The notes below the pieces were generated by a model. It ran no database searches. It saw nothing but the letters and a program-made list of their open reading frames with translations, and was not told the DNA's origin. Made by a program: the position numbers and the translations under genes. From the NCBI GenBank assembly GCA_963920705.1, contig OY987227.1, positions 6,497,143 to 6,561,142 on the forward strand: a DNA stretch of 64,000 nt, given 5' to 3'. Origin of the DNA: Odiellus spinosus (Eukaryota > Arthropoda > Arachnida > Opiliones > Phalangiidae). This document shows, one piece after another, positions 47,778 through 59,284 of this stretch. Position 1 is the first letter of the stretch. Every line of letters starts with the position of its first letter.

Positions 47778-50700
47778 AGCTGAGGCGTGTCAACGTTTTC
47801 ATGAGTGCGTGTGCTGAGGTCACCACGTCCAGTGTTCATTGTCAAAGAACTGTACTTTGACACGTACATGTCTTATTGGCGAATTCAAATTAACAATAAA
47901 CAAAGTTGGGTATACGCCATTTAAATTGGTCCAAAGACTATCTTTATGGCGTTTCCATTGGGAAAATAAAATAATTGCGAGGAGCGATGAAGTTTCGCGA
48001 TAATTACAATATTCAGTAACCCTCCGTGCTGGTCATTTTCATCTCTCTTAGCTGTTTCGTTAAAATCTGGCCATTTCCCGATGGAAGACGCGGCCGTTTC
48101 GAGTTGTATACTAGGAATATTTATCTTCTAAGATGATGCAAACTGGAATTTATTGATATTTTCTGACTGTAAAATGGAGGAAGGATCGCTACGCTTCCAC
48201 AGATCAATCATTTGTGCCCCCTCCCCCTTTGATAGTCTCGTATAGACTAGGAAATGTTGAACCGACCGAAATATCAAAGTTCGTTTCCCTGGCGTCGCTT
48301 ATTGGTCACGCCGCGTGGTGGCGTTTTAAAGGATTGATGTACGACCCGCATTCGCCCGAGCTTTCAAACCGATAAATCTTTTACCCCACATTTCGTAAAT
48401 CACGTACAGGTCATATACATTTTTAAAATTCTCAGGCAGATTTCATAAAATCCATATGGAGAAAAACCTCCTTGGAGCGCACCATGAGAGGTAAACGCCG
48501 GTAGCTGGCGCTCCATCGCGTATCTCTCTTCAAAGAGTTCACTCCCAGCCCTCGCCAACCACTGCCTCCCTCTAGGATTACACGTTTCGACTAAAAATCA
48601 TCCTCCATGGAAAGGGTTCTTCGCTTTCTCAAGAAATGAAAATTACGGCTCCCTGTTGGTTGTCTGCCCCCATTGCGTGTCTGTGCTGAAATAGAGGTGA
48701 AGCTCAAAATCAGGAAAATAACGTCAATTACGAACTATTTTCTAACTCGCGGCAGACACGCGGACCCGAGAATAATAACAGTCTCTTAGATATCGCGAAG
48801 GAGAGCCAGAATAAAATCCGAAATGTCTTCGAGCGACCGAACAATAGAAAGTGTTTCTGTAGCCAAGTTTTTTTCCCACCTTTTGAACGTGATAGAAACC
48901 GGTAGTCGTTTTTGAAAGGTCGATACCTGTATGCGGCGCCCGGCTTTAACGCGGGAGCCGCGGAAGAATACTTGCCTTTTTTTTAAACATCATCCCGTCT
49001 TGAAGGCTTCTACTTCGACATTCCACTCGTTCCATTTTTACTTTCACGAAATTTGGTTTCCGATAAGTATTCACCTCTAGCCGCTGGCTGGCTGGTTGCT
49101 TTAACGCATACCTCAAGGATCAATAAATTAATTAAAAATTTTCACGGTAAACCTTAGCGTAGGTGGCGATGCTTTTCCCATTTCCATTGTATTTCATTTA
49201 ATATTTTTTCCTCCATGAGATAATTAGTATACAAAAAATTGCCTTCGTTTATGAGTAAAGAACACGATAAAGTTTAGTAGTAGAGGCTTTGATCTCGGTG
49301 TAAATTTCCAACTTATTTTACTCGATGCCAACTATAATTAATTAAAAAACATAGTTTTCAGGCATCTAGAACTAAATATTATTCGTGTCGTAATTAATTA
49401 TTTTGGTTCCACAGTTCTTATCATAATTTGGTTCATTGGACAGTTATAATTATCACTCCGAGAACACTTGTTACAACTTTCAATGGACATATATTACCAT
49501 CCAAACCTTTCACGATTAATTATATCCGTCTTAAGGAAAATAAGGTTACGAATAACAGAGTATTCCTATAATAAGTTATTTAATAATTCTAATTTCCGGC
49601 TATAATCTTGGCAAAAAGTATAGTTTATACTTAAGCATCTTGTTCATTTTCTACTCTATCACAAAAGCGCATCCGGGGAGTGAGTGTGGGATATGGGATG
49701 GGATGGGAGATTTTCGGGAAGATGGAGTGCAAATCCTATAAATATATTTTCCTCTATATAATCGGTGATCCGTCGGTATATGTAGCATCGCGTCGGATCA
49801 TTCTCCCTCGAGCTTCGACGATCCTTACCTCTTTAGCTCTTTCGCAACCCGACTGGCTTTTCCATCTTTTTTTTCCGACCTGTTCGGAATGAAGATGGAA
49901 TAGAAATTCTAAAATATATAAACTCCGTTTCCATCGCGAAAAGGAAGCGAATTATCACGAACGAGAACCGGTTTTGCTCCTCGAAGTTAAATCCCTTTCA
50001 ACATTGTGACGGCGACACCGTATGTCCCTAGAATGTGATTTTTTAAGCTCATAAAAAAAACCCATCCGATTTTCTTTCTCTGAAACTATTTTTCCATCAG
50101 CCTCTCGTTTAATCTAAAATCTCATTGGCAAACACGTTTTTTCACGCTAATTCTGGTCCCCTTCTGAGGATAACGTAACAAAGTACGGAAAGTTAAAGGG
50201 CTAGGGCCATTCTCGAGTTTACCGAGAAGTGGTCGGTCCAATTTTATTTTTGAAATACAAATTACTTTTTTATAAATATCACTAACATTCTGACCAAGAG
50301 AAAAACACCGCGGCCAAATAGAGAGTGCCCAACTAGTGGCGCCCACTCTATGGCGCGTGGGCGCCATCAGATTGTGACGTCATTAGGAGACTGCCGAAAT
50401 CTAGTCGAAAACTATTCCGGGCACGAGATAATTACGAAACCCGATGATTTAAAACGAGATAGTACGGAGAAATAATTTATATATGAAATAATTTATTTTT
50501 GTAGCTGTGTCCCTTTAAAGTTGGTGATTGTAATCCGGCGAACCAGTCGTTTTTATTCGTATACTTCTCCATCCAGTTTTCGTTCTCGACTTCAGTAGAA
50601 AGTTAAATGTAGTTTTTATACGCGAAATCTCGATTCACATTCGTGATATCTCGAAAGAAAGACAGAAAGCGAGTCGCTGTACTTAGATTTTTTACAAAGA

Positions 50701-52665
50701 TATCCATTTATTAGTAAGATAGAAAACTGGATTTCTGGTTTAAGAATTCGCTTTATATACGAGTTTTACGGTATAGCCTTGGAAGCTAGTAGCTACGGGA
50801 TCCCGCTGCTTTCCTTATAGTTCGAGTCTCATTCCTAGAGAATTATGGCCTTTATAAAAACTCAACAACAAGTTTTTTTTTTTTTTTTTTTGCCTTTCCC
50901 TATACGGGAAAACTGGAACGACTTTACCATAGACACGAGTTTTTCTGTCCGAACAAACAAGATGGTTAAGGCCATAAGAGAAGTTACACCAAAGTCAAGG
51001 TTAACTTTTTCACATAGCCTCCCCGGTATTTTTCGTCACGACTGGCTCAATCCCTTAATCCCAACTCCATGATGTATTTGTCGGGCCTCGTAATCTCTTT
51101 AAATATATATTTTTCTCCGTGTATATTTTCCAACACCGCGGCTATATCTCTCGCTTTAAAAGGGCTATTCTGTTTCTTCGAAGCCGAATGATAAGTGGGA
51201 TTTGTTTTTCGCGATTTAAGATGGTCGTAAAAAGGCCATTCTTTAAGACATCGTCGAGTTATTGTTAATCCTCCTCGCTGTCTGCGCGGGATAGCGATAT
51301 CCGTTTGGAGTTGCTAGCGGAATATCTTCCTTTCTGGCGGCAGTGTTTAGTTTAGAGAGATGGAGATACCGAACAGCCCCGCGCAACCTCGTGGTAGGTG
51401 ACTCGACGTAGAGCGTCATATCGTGGCTGATGGCCAAGTCTTTCAGGCCGCGTCACGATCGGTTCCAGCTTTAAAAAAGAAATGTTGTTTGGCGCGATGA
51501 ACTACTTTCCAAGTTCTTTACGGTTCATCTTATTCTTGGAAACTTTTCTTTCTGGGCCGCCTCTTTATTCTTGAACTTGTTTTAGCGAAATTCCTTTTTG
51601 ATCTTCGGGTATATACACCCCTTTTCAATCCTATAGTAACTTCCTTTCATCTTGTTTTTATTCCCGTTCGACTGTCGTTTTTAAAACACTATAGGCTTTG
51701 TCCATTTTTCAGTCGTAAATCGTATTTAAGTCTCGTTGTCGCCGTCACTCGACGTCTTCAATTTCCTCGGAGTTAACTGCTTCCTAAGTTTTTATTGTTC
51801 GTATACGTAATAAATTAGATCAAAATAGAATCCTCTAGGAGAAGCCAATTTTAACTATGAAAATTGCGTTCGAATTTTACTATTTAGATTTCTAGTACCG
51901 CTTACCGTGTCCTAGATTTTCTCCTGGTTTAGGCTTATATATTCTCGTTGAACTCGGATTGGATCTAATAGTCGTAAGTTACGTTTGTCGAATCAGAAAC
52001 GGTTGAGTATTTAAGCGGGATGAAAGAGATAAGCGTAGAAATCTAGGTGGCTTCGTTCTCTCTCTAGCCTGGAATATTAATCGTTTCTAAGTAGATGGAC
52101 GAAGAAATAGTTTCGCGCCATTAACGTTATATACTCGAAATTCCTTAACGCCTTTTAAATTGAATAGGTGATGCTGGTGGCGCGACCGAAACTTTGTCGC
52201 CTCTTTGTTAAATTAAAATCTTCGGATTAAACTCTTTGAAAGTGTCGAGCGGCGACGACGTCGGAGAAACGTTTATTGTTTGCCAAAAGGAACCCTTTGT
52301 CCTATCTTCGTTTAACTATAGAACGTTTATAGACTGCTCAATATATTTTTATCGCCATTTCCTAATGGCCAATGGATTCTATTCATCCATTCGCCTTTTG
52401 TTTGTCTACTATATACACCTTGTAACCACCAATCAATATTACGCCAGCGAATTACACCTTTTTATTCAAATACAATGAAAATGTTGATTTTATTTTCATT
52501 CTCCAATAATTAAATTCTTTCTTGGTCATCGATGTAAAGCCCGAGTGCTAAGATCAGTTCAATAGAGGAATATAATAAGCCAACATTTGTTTTACGTTAT
52601 TGGATACTCGGAATTAATCTGTTAAGTTAAACTAGAAAATAAATATATATTTATACATGTAAATA
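47778..52665. other. 4.9-kb stretch with no supported gene or family repeat
   Basis: Only frames of 60-81 codons on both strands, a 19-base T run at 50873-50891, and a small hairpin at 50337-50366. This is the longest part of the window free of recognised elements. If a gene edge or regulatory block exists in the window, this is where repeats do not obscure it, but I see no direct sign of one. Confidence 0.4.
50337..50366. repeat. 10-bp perfect inverted repeat with 10-bp spacer
   Basis: TGGCGCCCAC at 50337-50346 and GTGGGCGCCA at 50357-50366. GC-rich in an AT-rich surrounding; each arm itself contains the palindrome GGCGCC. A hairpin or paired binding site is possible; function unknown. Confidence 0.85.
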
Positions 52666-52820
52666 TATTAGCCAAAGTAATGAGGAAAAAAATCTAATTT
52701 GATCGAAATGGCTCCAAATATGGTAAATTTGAAGCGAATTCCACATAGATAATGTGAATCCATTGGACGAAAACCTTTTTACATTTTGGTCCACTTCGGG
52801 TTTATTTAATGGTAAGGCTC

Positions 52821-53240
52821 CAATTGCACAGTTCCCTTTTGCGCAGTTCCCACAAGCGCATTTCCTTTTGCGAAGTTTTTCATTTGCGCAGTTTTCCATT
52901 TCCGAAGTTTTCCATTTGCGCTTTTTTCATTTGCGCAGTGTTCATTTGCAGGCTATGTTAGGTTACGTTAGGTTAGGTTAGGTTAGTTAATCACTCGAAC
53001 TAGCCTGCCCCCTTGTTATATTATAAGTTAGGTTAGGTTAGTTAATCACACGAACTAGCCTGTCCCTATTGTGGACAGCTCGAATGGCAAACTGCGCAAA
53101 TGGAAAACCGCGCAAATGGAAAACTGCGCAAATGGGAACCGCGCAAATGGAAAACTGCGCAAATGGGAACCGGGCAAATGAGAAGTGCGCAAATGGGAAA
53201 CCGCGCAAATGAAAATGCGCAAGTGGGAAACAGCGCAAAC
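52821..53240. repeat. inverted arrays of a ~15-bp unit
   Basis: The left array (52821-52949) reads as CCATTTGCGCAGTTTT-type units; the right array (53087-53240) as the inverse, GCGCAAATGGAAAACC. Each has about 8-10 units with small length changes. Frames on both strands across them (82-124 codons) simply translate the repeat. Confidence 0.85.
52957..53067 (+). repeat. TTAGG runs and a duplicated ~40-bp unit
   Basis: GTTAGGTTACGTTAGGTTAG and following bases give about six TTAGG-type units at 52957-52986; three more lie at 53027-53041. Each run is followed by TTAATCAC(T/A)CGAACTAGCCTG, so the whole ~40-bp segment is duplicated. TTAGG is the arthropod telomere repeat, but these runs are short and interstitial. 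Confidence 0.85.
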
Positions 53241-53310
53241 CTATTTCATTTGTTCTATATGGTCGAATTATGTAAGAAATTTCCAATTTGGAGCATTTTT
53301 GGCCAAAGTT

Positions 53311-54070
53311 TATGGGAGCAGATTGAAATAAAAAGCATAGAAGAAACACGCGTATGTAAAAACAGTTCTTTTGTTCGTAATTTGGAGTTTGCGTTTGCTT
53401 TTGCGTTTCGAGTCGAGTCAGCGTATTCTTTAAACGGAACTCGAAAGAAAGTAGAAAGAAGAAGCGAGAGTTAGCTGATCCTTATAGACTCGACATACCA
53501 GAAAGCGACCTCGTTTAGAGGGGAAAACACCGTTGGAATTTAATACTGATAAAGGCTCGAGTCTGAGGTTTTAGCGTTTTTTACTTTAAGCGAGGCAGTG
53601 CATATACTGTAGTATTGAAAGAAGAAAGGAAGGAAGTGGAAGGAGGGAGGGAGGGAACGCTCGGAAAATAAGACGAAGCAAACAATTCTAAATCGGACCC
53701 GCAAACACTTAGCTCTAGCTATAGGGCGCCGGGCCTCGCTTCTTCACTCGCCAAGAGCTAATTTCTCTTTCTCCGAACCAGTATACTCGAAAAGAACAAA
53801 AACCCAAATATAAAAAAAGAATTAGCTGGATGAAAGGAATTCCAAGCTAAACGCTAGAGTATCCGCAACCATCTCTCCTCCACTCTCTCCATCGTTTAGT
53901 TTCACCCGAGCTCTATAACGTATGTTACAAAAGAAACTAATACTATCCAAAGTTAGAAAACACTAATTAAATATATGAAATGTGTGGATTATTAGATAGA
54001 GCGTGTTTTTGCCTTATTTTGTTATTTTTATATTGTAAGTTGATAATTTAATTTTTGGACGCAAGACCTC
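53311..54070. other. stretch with no supported gene
   Basis: A purine tract of GGAAG/GGGAG units lies at about 53618-53656. No gene recognised. Confidence 0.4.
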
Positions 54071-54073
54071 TAA

Positions 54074-54347
54074 AGATGCGTTCATACTAGGCCTTGAAAT
54101 CGATTTAAACCATTTCAAAACGTTTCGCGGGATTTACGTGAACGGGAAATCGTCTTTTCTCCAATCGATTTGATTGGTCGAAACTGCTTCGGGAACCAGT
54201 TTCAACAACCCATAGATGAAGCTACGATAAATCGATTTATAAAGATAACGCGTGAACGCGTGACGCTTAAAACGATTCCTGGCGATTCGAATGTCGGTTT
54301 AATTTTACCGTTTCAAATCGATTAAGAATTTATAGTGTGACCGTAGC
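54074..54347 (+). mobile_element. MITE D2, intact copy with TAA flanks
   Basis: A 274-bp element from AGATGCGTTCATACTAGGCC to TATAGTGTGACCGTAGC, flanked by TAA on both sides (54071-54073 and 54348-54350). The body has the family words AAATCGATTTATAAAGATAA and TTAAAACGATTCCTGGCGAT. Confidence 0.82.
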
Positions 54348-54350
54348 TAA

Positions 54351-55030
54351 CCCCAAACTTTTTCAATTTGACCTTTCTAAAACTGGTTAAATTAAGGGAT
54401 TAAAAATAGAGATATGTTTCGAAATATCGTAAATATTGTAAATTATTTCGCGAAGGAATTTAAGGTTTATATAATATTTCGCTTTATCGATCTTCTTAAA
54501 AGTATATATGCCTAGTTTCTAGTTTTGTTGGCTTCTCCGGCCGACGTTAGCTCCCCTCGTAGTGCCTGCGTTAACCGTCTTGTTGAAAAAACTGCGATCC
54601 GATCCCCGGCACGCACCGAAGGTTCCCCGTATCATCTCTTCTCCTCAGCTTCCTCCTCTCCGCTCTCCGGTTGCTTTTCCTGGCAACGAGATCTCGCTAT
54701 CAAACAGGAACTGAATCCTTTAGTCATCCCTATACCCAGATTCCCCACGTACGCGACTGACGGAATACGGCCCAATGCCAATATTAGGCGAACCGCGAAG
54801 AATCGTTTCGAACTATCAGAAGCTTATAGTTTCAATCTGGATTTAAGTTTTATTTAATTTCTGTCGCTCATCTGCACTTGGACATTTTTTGGGCTCATTA
54901 TATGTTTAAATGTTGTTTTTAATATCGCGTTCTGGTATTTGTCATCCCTCGTAAAAAAAAAGTTAAGTTTTATATTCGTTAGTCGAGAGATAGCGATTAG
55001 TGGGCCATCCGCTTTACGTCTCTTCTTTAA
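54351..55030. other. stretch with no supported gene
   Basis: The 110-codon open frame at 54525-54857 begins at TTG and contains no ATG. Its GC content is higher than the surroundings. It could be part of an exon but nothing identifies it. Confidence 0.35.
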
Positions 55031-55143
55031 GCCGAGTTCGTACTACTCCGTGGATTCGATTCGAAACATTTCGCCGCGAAATCGTTTTTCTATAGAATTG
55101 ATTTGAATCGTTCGTGCTTCGGGAACCAGTTTAAGTTACCGAT
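55031..55143 (+). mobile_element. MITE D2, left part only
   Basis: Divergent D2 from GCCGAGTTCGTACTACTCCG through GGAACCAGTTTAAGTTACCG, then lost. Confidence 0.6.
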
Positions 55144-55178
55144 TATTATAACACATCTTTTTGAGATGTTACTTTGTC

Positions 55179-55425
55179 CATAGAGGGTAGAAAGAGGAGT
55201 AGAAGGCTTGGCTTGGAGGGTTCGCGCTTAATGACAATTTGCATATCAACTTCCGGTATCCGCGCGACTTTTTCTATTACATCATAGAGGCTCTGATTGG
55301 TTCATTGGCGATGAACCGGATGTAAAGGGACAAATTTTTCAAATGAATAACACAAAAAAAGCGAGAACTCTAAAATTGTGTTGCCAAAGCCAGGCCTTCT
55401 ACTCCTCTTCTTTCTACCCTCTATG
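55179..55425. mobile_element. MITE Z with 7-bp duplication
   Basis: A 247-bp element with inverted ends CATAGAGGGTAGAAAGAGGA and the inverse ending CTACCCTCTATG, about 37 bp long with a 3-bp indel. A perfect 7-bp duplication CTTTGTC lies at 55172-55178 and 55426-55432. Only one copy in the window. Confidence 0.88.
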
Positions 55426-55432
55426 CTTTGTC

Positions 55433-56239
55433 GTCACGAAATCACGTGACTCGAGACTTTCTTGCACTATAGCACGCGCAGTTTAAAGTTTTTCATCCTT
55501 GCACGTGCCGTTAATGAGAATTTTAGCGCGCGAAGTGAAAAAATAAAGCGAGATTTCGCGCGCTTAGCTATGACGTAAGATCAACTCTAATCTCCTCCCT
55601 TTTTGGGCGACTTTTAAGAGTTTTTAATCGTCAGGCGCGCGCTGCTGTGCTCACCCATTTTATCTATATACTTTATGACATTGAAGACGTTTTTTGAACT
55701 CGCGGCCCATCTTGGAGTACGGAGAGAGGAGAGTGTGTGTCTGAATGCCGGGACCACTTCTATCCAATACTTAGATCACTCTGATAGTCGAGCGAGGTTG
55801 TTTTGATTAGGATTCGCGTCGCCCGCTACGCGTCTTGTAGCGTAAAAAATTGCTTGTAAAAATCTAATCTTCTTCAATTTATATTTCAAGAATCGAGTAC
55901 TAGATAAGCCCAAGGTCGAGAGTGAGCGACCTCATTCACTTTATAAGCTTATAACTCGACTAAATTCATTCCCTCGACAACTTCAAAATCTCTTTAGAAG
56001 ATACCATCACTAATTTTGAATATAGGCTTGAAATTCAAAGTGTTACAAATAGCCGAACTTAGTAATTCAGAGTTAATTGGCGGATGCGTGATTTCCCGCC
56101 AAAATTGGGCTTCTTTTCGATGGCTGTTGAGGGAAAAAAAGTTGAAGTATTTTTTGGGGCTGCGTATGGTTTCTAAAGTTCGACCCGAATAGAATTTTGG
56201 TGAATTCAGTTTGCAAGTATGTTGAAAAACGGGGTTCCG
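55433..56239. other. stretch with no supported feature
   Basis: No gene or recognised repeat. Confidence 0.4.
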
Positions 56240-56520
56240 TATCGTTTAAATAATCCTAATCCACAAGTAAAAATAATTACGAATAAATATTAAACTAGAA
56301 ATATTCTTCGCTTGGATTCGTAGAGATCCTGAAATTCTTCCCATCGATGGGTCAGTGACCAATGGAATCACGTGGAAATCTCGCCTTTTCTCATTGGTCG
56401 CTGATCCTTCAATGGGAAGAAATTAAGCCATGAATCCAGCTAGGCCTATTTTCCGGGTAAGTTTTAATTTATTTATATTTTTAATATTTGTTTGTAAATT
56501 AATTAGATTCTTGTTGGATG
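56240..56520. mobile_element. E-family element, both ends lost
   Basis: Matches the E body from TATCGTTTAAATAATCCTAA through TATTAAACTAGAAATATTC, the GTCAGTGACCAATGG / CATTGGTCGCTGATCC core, and TTAGATTCTTGTTGGATGCG. The AGGGAG termini and TTAA are absent. Confidence 0.75.
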
Positions 56521-56825
56521 CGGCATATCCCCGGGGTGGGGGTTGAATATTATAATATTTTAGTTCGCGATGGTTCGTTGATGGAGGATGACATTGGACT
56601 CTTATCTTCCCACGAGTACGCGCTGTAGTCTGTTTTTAAAGTGACGCTCTATGATCGCGGATAAACTCTTTCGCGAAATTATACCATCAAGATCAAGACA
56701 TTCGTTTTATACTAACCACCATTCTTTACGTCATCGAGACGGTAAAATTAAGTTTCTTCTGTTTTACCATTTTCATTTTGGGTGTATCTTCGTTCGCGAG
56801 TATTTTGAGCACCCTTTAATAATAT
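56521..56825. other. stretch with no supported feature
   Basis: The 172-codon frame 56651-57169, the second-longest in the window, begins here, but its second half is the A element at 56826-57160. The first 58 codons have no recognisable domain. Confidence 0.4.
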
Positions 56826-57160
56826 CAGAAGCCGATGAAACCCTCCTTCGAAGTCTATTACTCCCGGATCTTGTCTACCCCTCTCTGTATGGGTTAGTTT
56901 CAAAAAGCGCGATTCGTACGCCTCCTAACGGTAGATATTTTCGGAGCGGGAGTTCGTCGAGCGAATATCTCTTGCAGCCTTGGAGTTCGTCAAAAAACGT
57001 CGTCGTTTGTGGAGAGAGAGAATTTCCAATTTTCCGTAGACAGGGGGATGAAGTAGGACCCCTCCGATCTCGTAAAATTGTGAATTTAACCCATACAGAG
57101 AGGAGAAATATATGGAACATTAGAGTAGTAGACTTCAAAGGAGGGTTTCATCGGCTTCTG
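56826..57160 (-). mobile_element. MITE family A, copy 5
   Basis: 335 bp with the family A ends. Flanking heptamers ATAATAT (56819-56825) and ATAAGAT (57161-57167) differ at one base. Inverted relative to copies 2-4. Confidence 0.93.
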
Positions 57161-57167
57161 ATAAGAT

Positions 57168-57689
57168 GAAAAAGCTGAAATGGTGTCATAGTCTCTTTAA
57201 ATATTCGCTGCAGACTGCACCGTGGGAAACTATATCGCTATAGAAACGTTTTTCCGCCTCGCGAATCGTAACAATCCAACGCGCGGGAAAGAAAATAGCT
57301 CCCCGTTGCGCCAACGTTCTCCCATTAAATAATGACAAATTTTTTTAAGGCCAATAAACTTTAATTCCTTTAAATTGAAATCGCGAATGAACGAATTTAA
57401 AACTCACCAGCACAAAAACAAAATGTAACGCTCCGAAAATAAAGTCAAAAGCTGATGACTCGTAGTTTTCCTTTAAACTTAAGCTAATTATCCTTCATAG
57501 AGCGGTGAAACGATAATTGGGTTTAATTAAGCGTAGCGCGATACGGACTGTTTAACCTAAACGAATATAAATATTTAAATTTAAAATTTATTATTTATAT
57601 TATAAATGGAATTATTTTATTTGAAACTTTTACTACCATTTTTACTTAGATTTAATAAAAACTCCATCTACTCCACGCGTTTCATCCAT
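57168..57689. other. stretch with no supported feature
   Basis: AT-rich; nothing recognised. Confidence 0.4.
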
Positions 57690-58132
57690 TTATAAAAAAA
57701 TTTAAAAATCAATTTAAAACTTACCCTGAAATAGACTTAAGCTACGTTCACACTAGAGACTTTGAAACCGTTTCCAACCCATTTCGGGGGTTCAATTTGT
57801 CTTTTCAAGCTAATATTTGCATATTTTCTCAAACGATCTCTAGAGTTGACCTCAAATTTTTTCACTTTGACCTTTCCAAAACGGTTAAAAACGGTTGCCA
57901 ACTCTTAAGTGTGAACGCCGCTTTAGAGATCCTGAATTTTATCGCTTTGATGTGTCCGCGACCAATGAGCGTTAAGGCGGGAACTCCACGAGACTTCCAA
58001 TAACATTCGATTGGTGGCTGACTCTTCAATACGTTAAATTTAGGTTTTCCATGAATTTTTCTTGTTCAATAAAATGTGTTTGTAAATATTTTTATTAGTG
58101 GATTAAACGATAAGGATTAGGTTGCATTCTCC
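57690..58132. mobile_element. E-family element split by D1, left-truncated
   Basis: E sequence AATTTAAAACTTACCCTGAA ... ATAGACTTA is interrupted at 57740 and resumes at 57923 with TTAGAGATCCTGAATTTTAT. It continues to the right end GGTTGCATTCTCCCT + TTAA (58133-58136). The left terminus is lost. Confidence 0.82.
57740..57922 (+). mobile_element. MITE D1 inserted in E, TTA duplication
   Basis: A 183-bp element from AGCTACGTTCACACTAGAGA to TAAGTGTGAACGCCGCT, flanked by TTA at 57737-57739 and 57923-57925. Because the E host sequence is known from other copies, this gives the best reading of the D1 target: three bases, TTA, as in PIF/Harbinger elements. Confidence 0.88.
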
Positions 58133-58136
58133 CTTT

Positions 58137-59087
58137 AAAATATAAAAACCTTTAATCTCGGAGTGTCTTTAACCCTTTATGACGCAAACTCGTCACGAGA
58201 CGAACTATAATTATTAAATCTGAGGAGAGCCGCGATTGAAAGGGAGGGAAGGCACCCTATTGGTTGGGGTGGGGAGGTAATTCAATTAAGTTTCGTCAAA
58301 CATCCATCATTTTTAAAGAAGCGGGAAAATGTCGAAATAACGAGAGGCCCGCGACCCCCCAAAAAAATAATTGAAAATGAAAGGCGTCGTAATGCTCCAG
58401 CTAGCTTTTTTTCCATTTCATTTATTCTACACGCTCGCTATTGGTAGGACATGATTTTGTCGCTAAGCCTAACTCGGTAATTAGTCGGTAATGGCGTCCC
58501 AACTCCTCCTAGCTAATAATATTTGACGCTCGCCAAAAAAAAAAAAAAAAAAAAAAAAAAAACATCCGAGAAAGCTGCAAAAGGAAAGAAATTTAATTGT
58601 AGAAAGGGTGTTCGAGGAAGGGGGTTGTACATTGGTCCTAATTATCCGCTTTGCAGCTTCACGTTCTTTTATATAGACATATAAATAAACTCGCCGGGTT
58701 GTAGATCTTTCTACTTATTTGTTTTCAAGTTTTGTATATACTTCTTAAATCACGCGATGGGCTAATCAAGCCCGCTTTTAATCCTCCTTACACCACGCAC
58801 CCACTCTTGGCTAGGTCCTATATAATTACGAACAACTAAAAGAGCGTGTTTTCATTTAAACCGTCCGAAATTTTAAGGTTTTCGGGTTTATTGTCGATGC
58901 ACCGAGTATTATAGAATGAGACTCGCTACTTTCATTAAAAAGCGGGTTAATTTTGTGTACTTCTATTTTGGGCTAAAATAAGTGTGTCGTCGCCAAATTA
59001 AATTAACATCCTTTGACCCTGTAGCGGGTCAACTTCTTATAGATAAAGGACAGTTGGGTTTCGGAAGGTTCGGTTCCATTATTGAAT
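58137..59087. other. stretch with no supported feature
   Basis: A 28-base A run at 58535-58562. No upstream gene or retroposon body is recognised, so I do not call a retroposed tail. Confidence 0.4.
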
Positions 59088-59266
59088 TATCCACACTTGA
59101 CACTTTGAAAGCATTTTCAACCAGTTTCCAGGAATAAAATTGACTATTTAAGATATTAGTCGCGTTTCTTCGTTAAATATATACTCTAGTGACCACGAAA
59201 TTTTATGATTTTGACCTTTCCTAAACGGTTCATAACGATATCAAGTTCTGTAGTGTGAACGCGGCT
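59088..59266 (+). mobile_element. MITE D1, decayed left end
   Basis: From TATCCACACTTGACACTTTG to CTGTAGTGTGAACGCGGCT, with GACCTTTCCTAAACGGTT inside. The left terminal GCTACGTT is lost. Confidence 0.72.
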
Positions 59267-59284
59267 CAATTGATCTCAACCTAA

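Larger units (their letters stand above)
52670..53310. mobile_element. putative foldback Y3
   Basis: The left flank (ATGGCTCCAAATATGGTAAA, from about 52709) is complementary to the right flank (AATTTCCAATTTGGAGCAT, about 53278-53297). TTTTGGTCCACTTCGGGTTT links it to Y2. Inside lie two inverted arrays of a GCGCAAATGG unit and a TTAGG-containing centre. Boundaries are approximate. Confidence 0.5.

Noticed and set aside
52957-53041. A chromosome end
   Set aside because: Only nine TTAGG-type units in two runs, with non-telomeric DNA on both sides for kilobases.
53038-53474. Frames of 103 and 124 codons on opposite strands
   Set aside because: They translate the GCGCAAATGG array and its complement; composition is repeat-driven.
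54525-54857. 110-codon GC-richer open frame
   Set aside because: Opens at TTG and contains no ATG. No domain or splice context identified. At most an unproven exon.
56651-57169. 172-codon plus-strand frame
   Set aside because: Its second half is MITE A copy 5, and the same inverted repeats give a mirror frame on the other strand. The first half has no recognisable domain.
58535-58562. A28 run as a retroposon tail
   Set aside because: No duplicated flank and no upstream body with SINE or LINE features. A plain homopolymer explains it.
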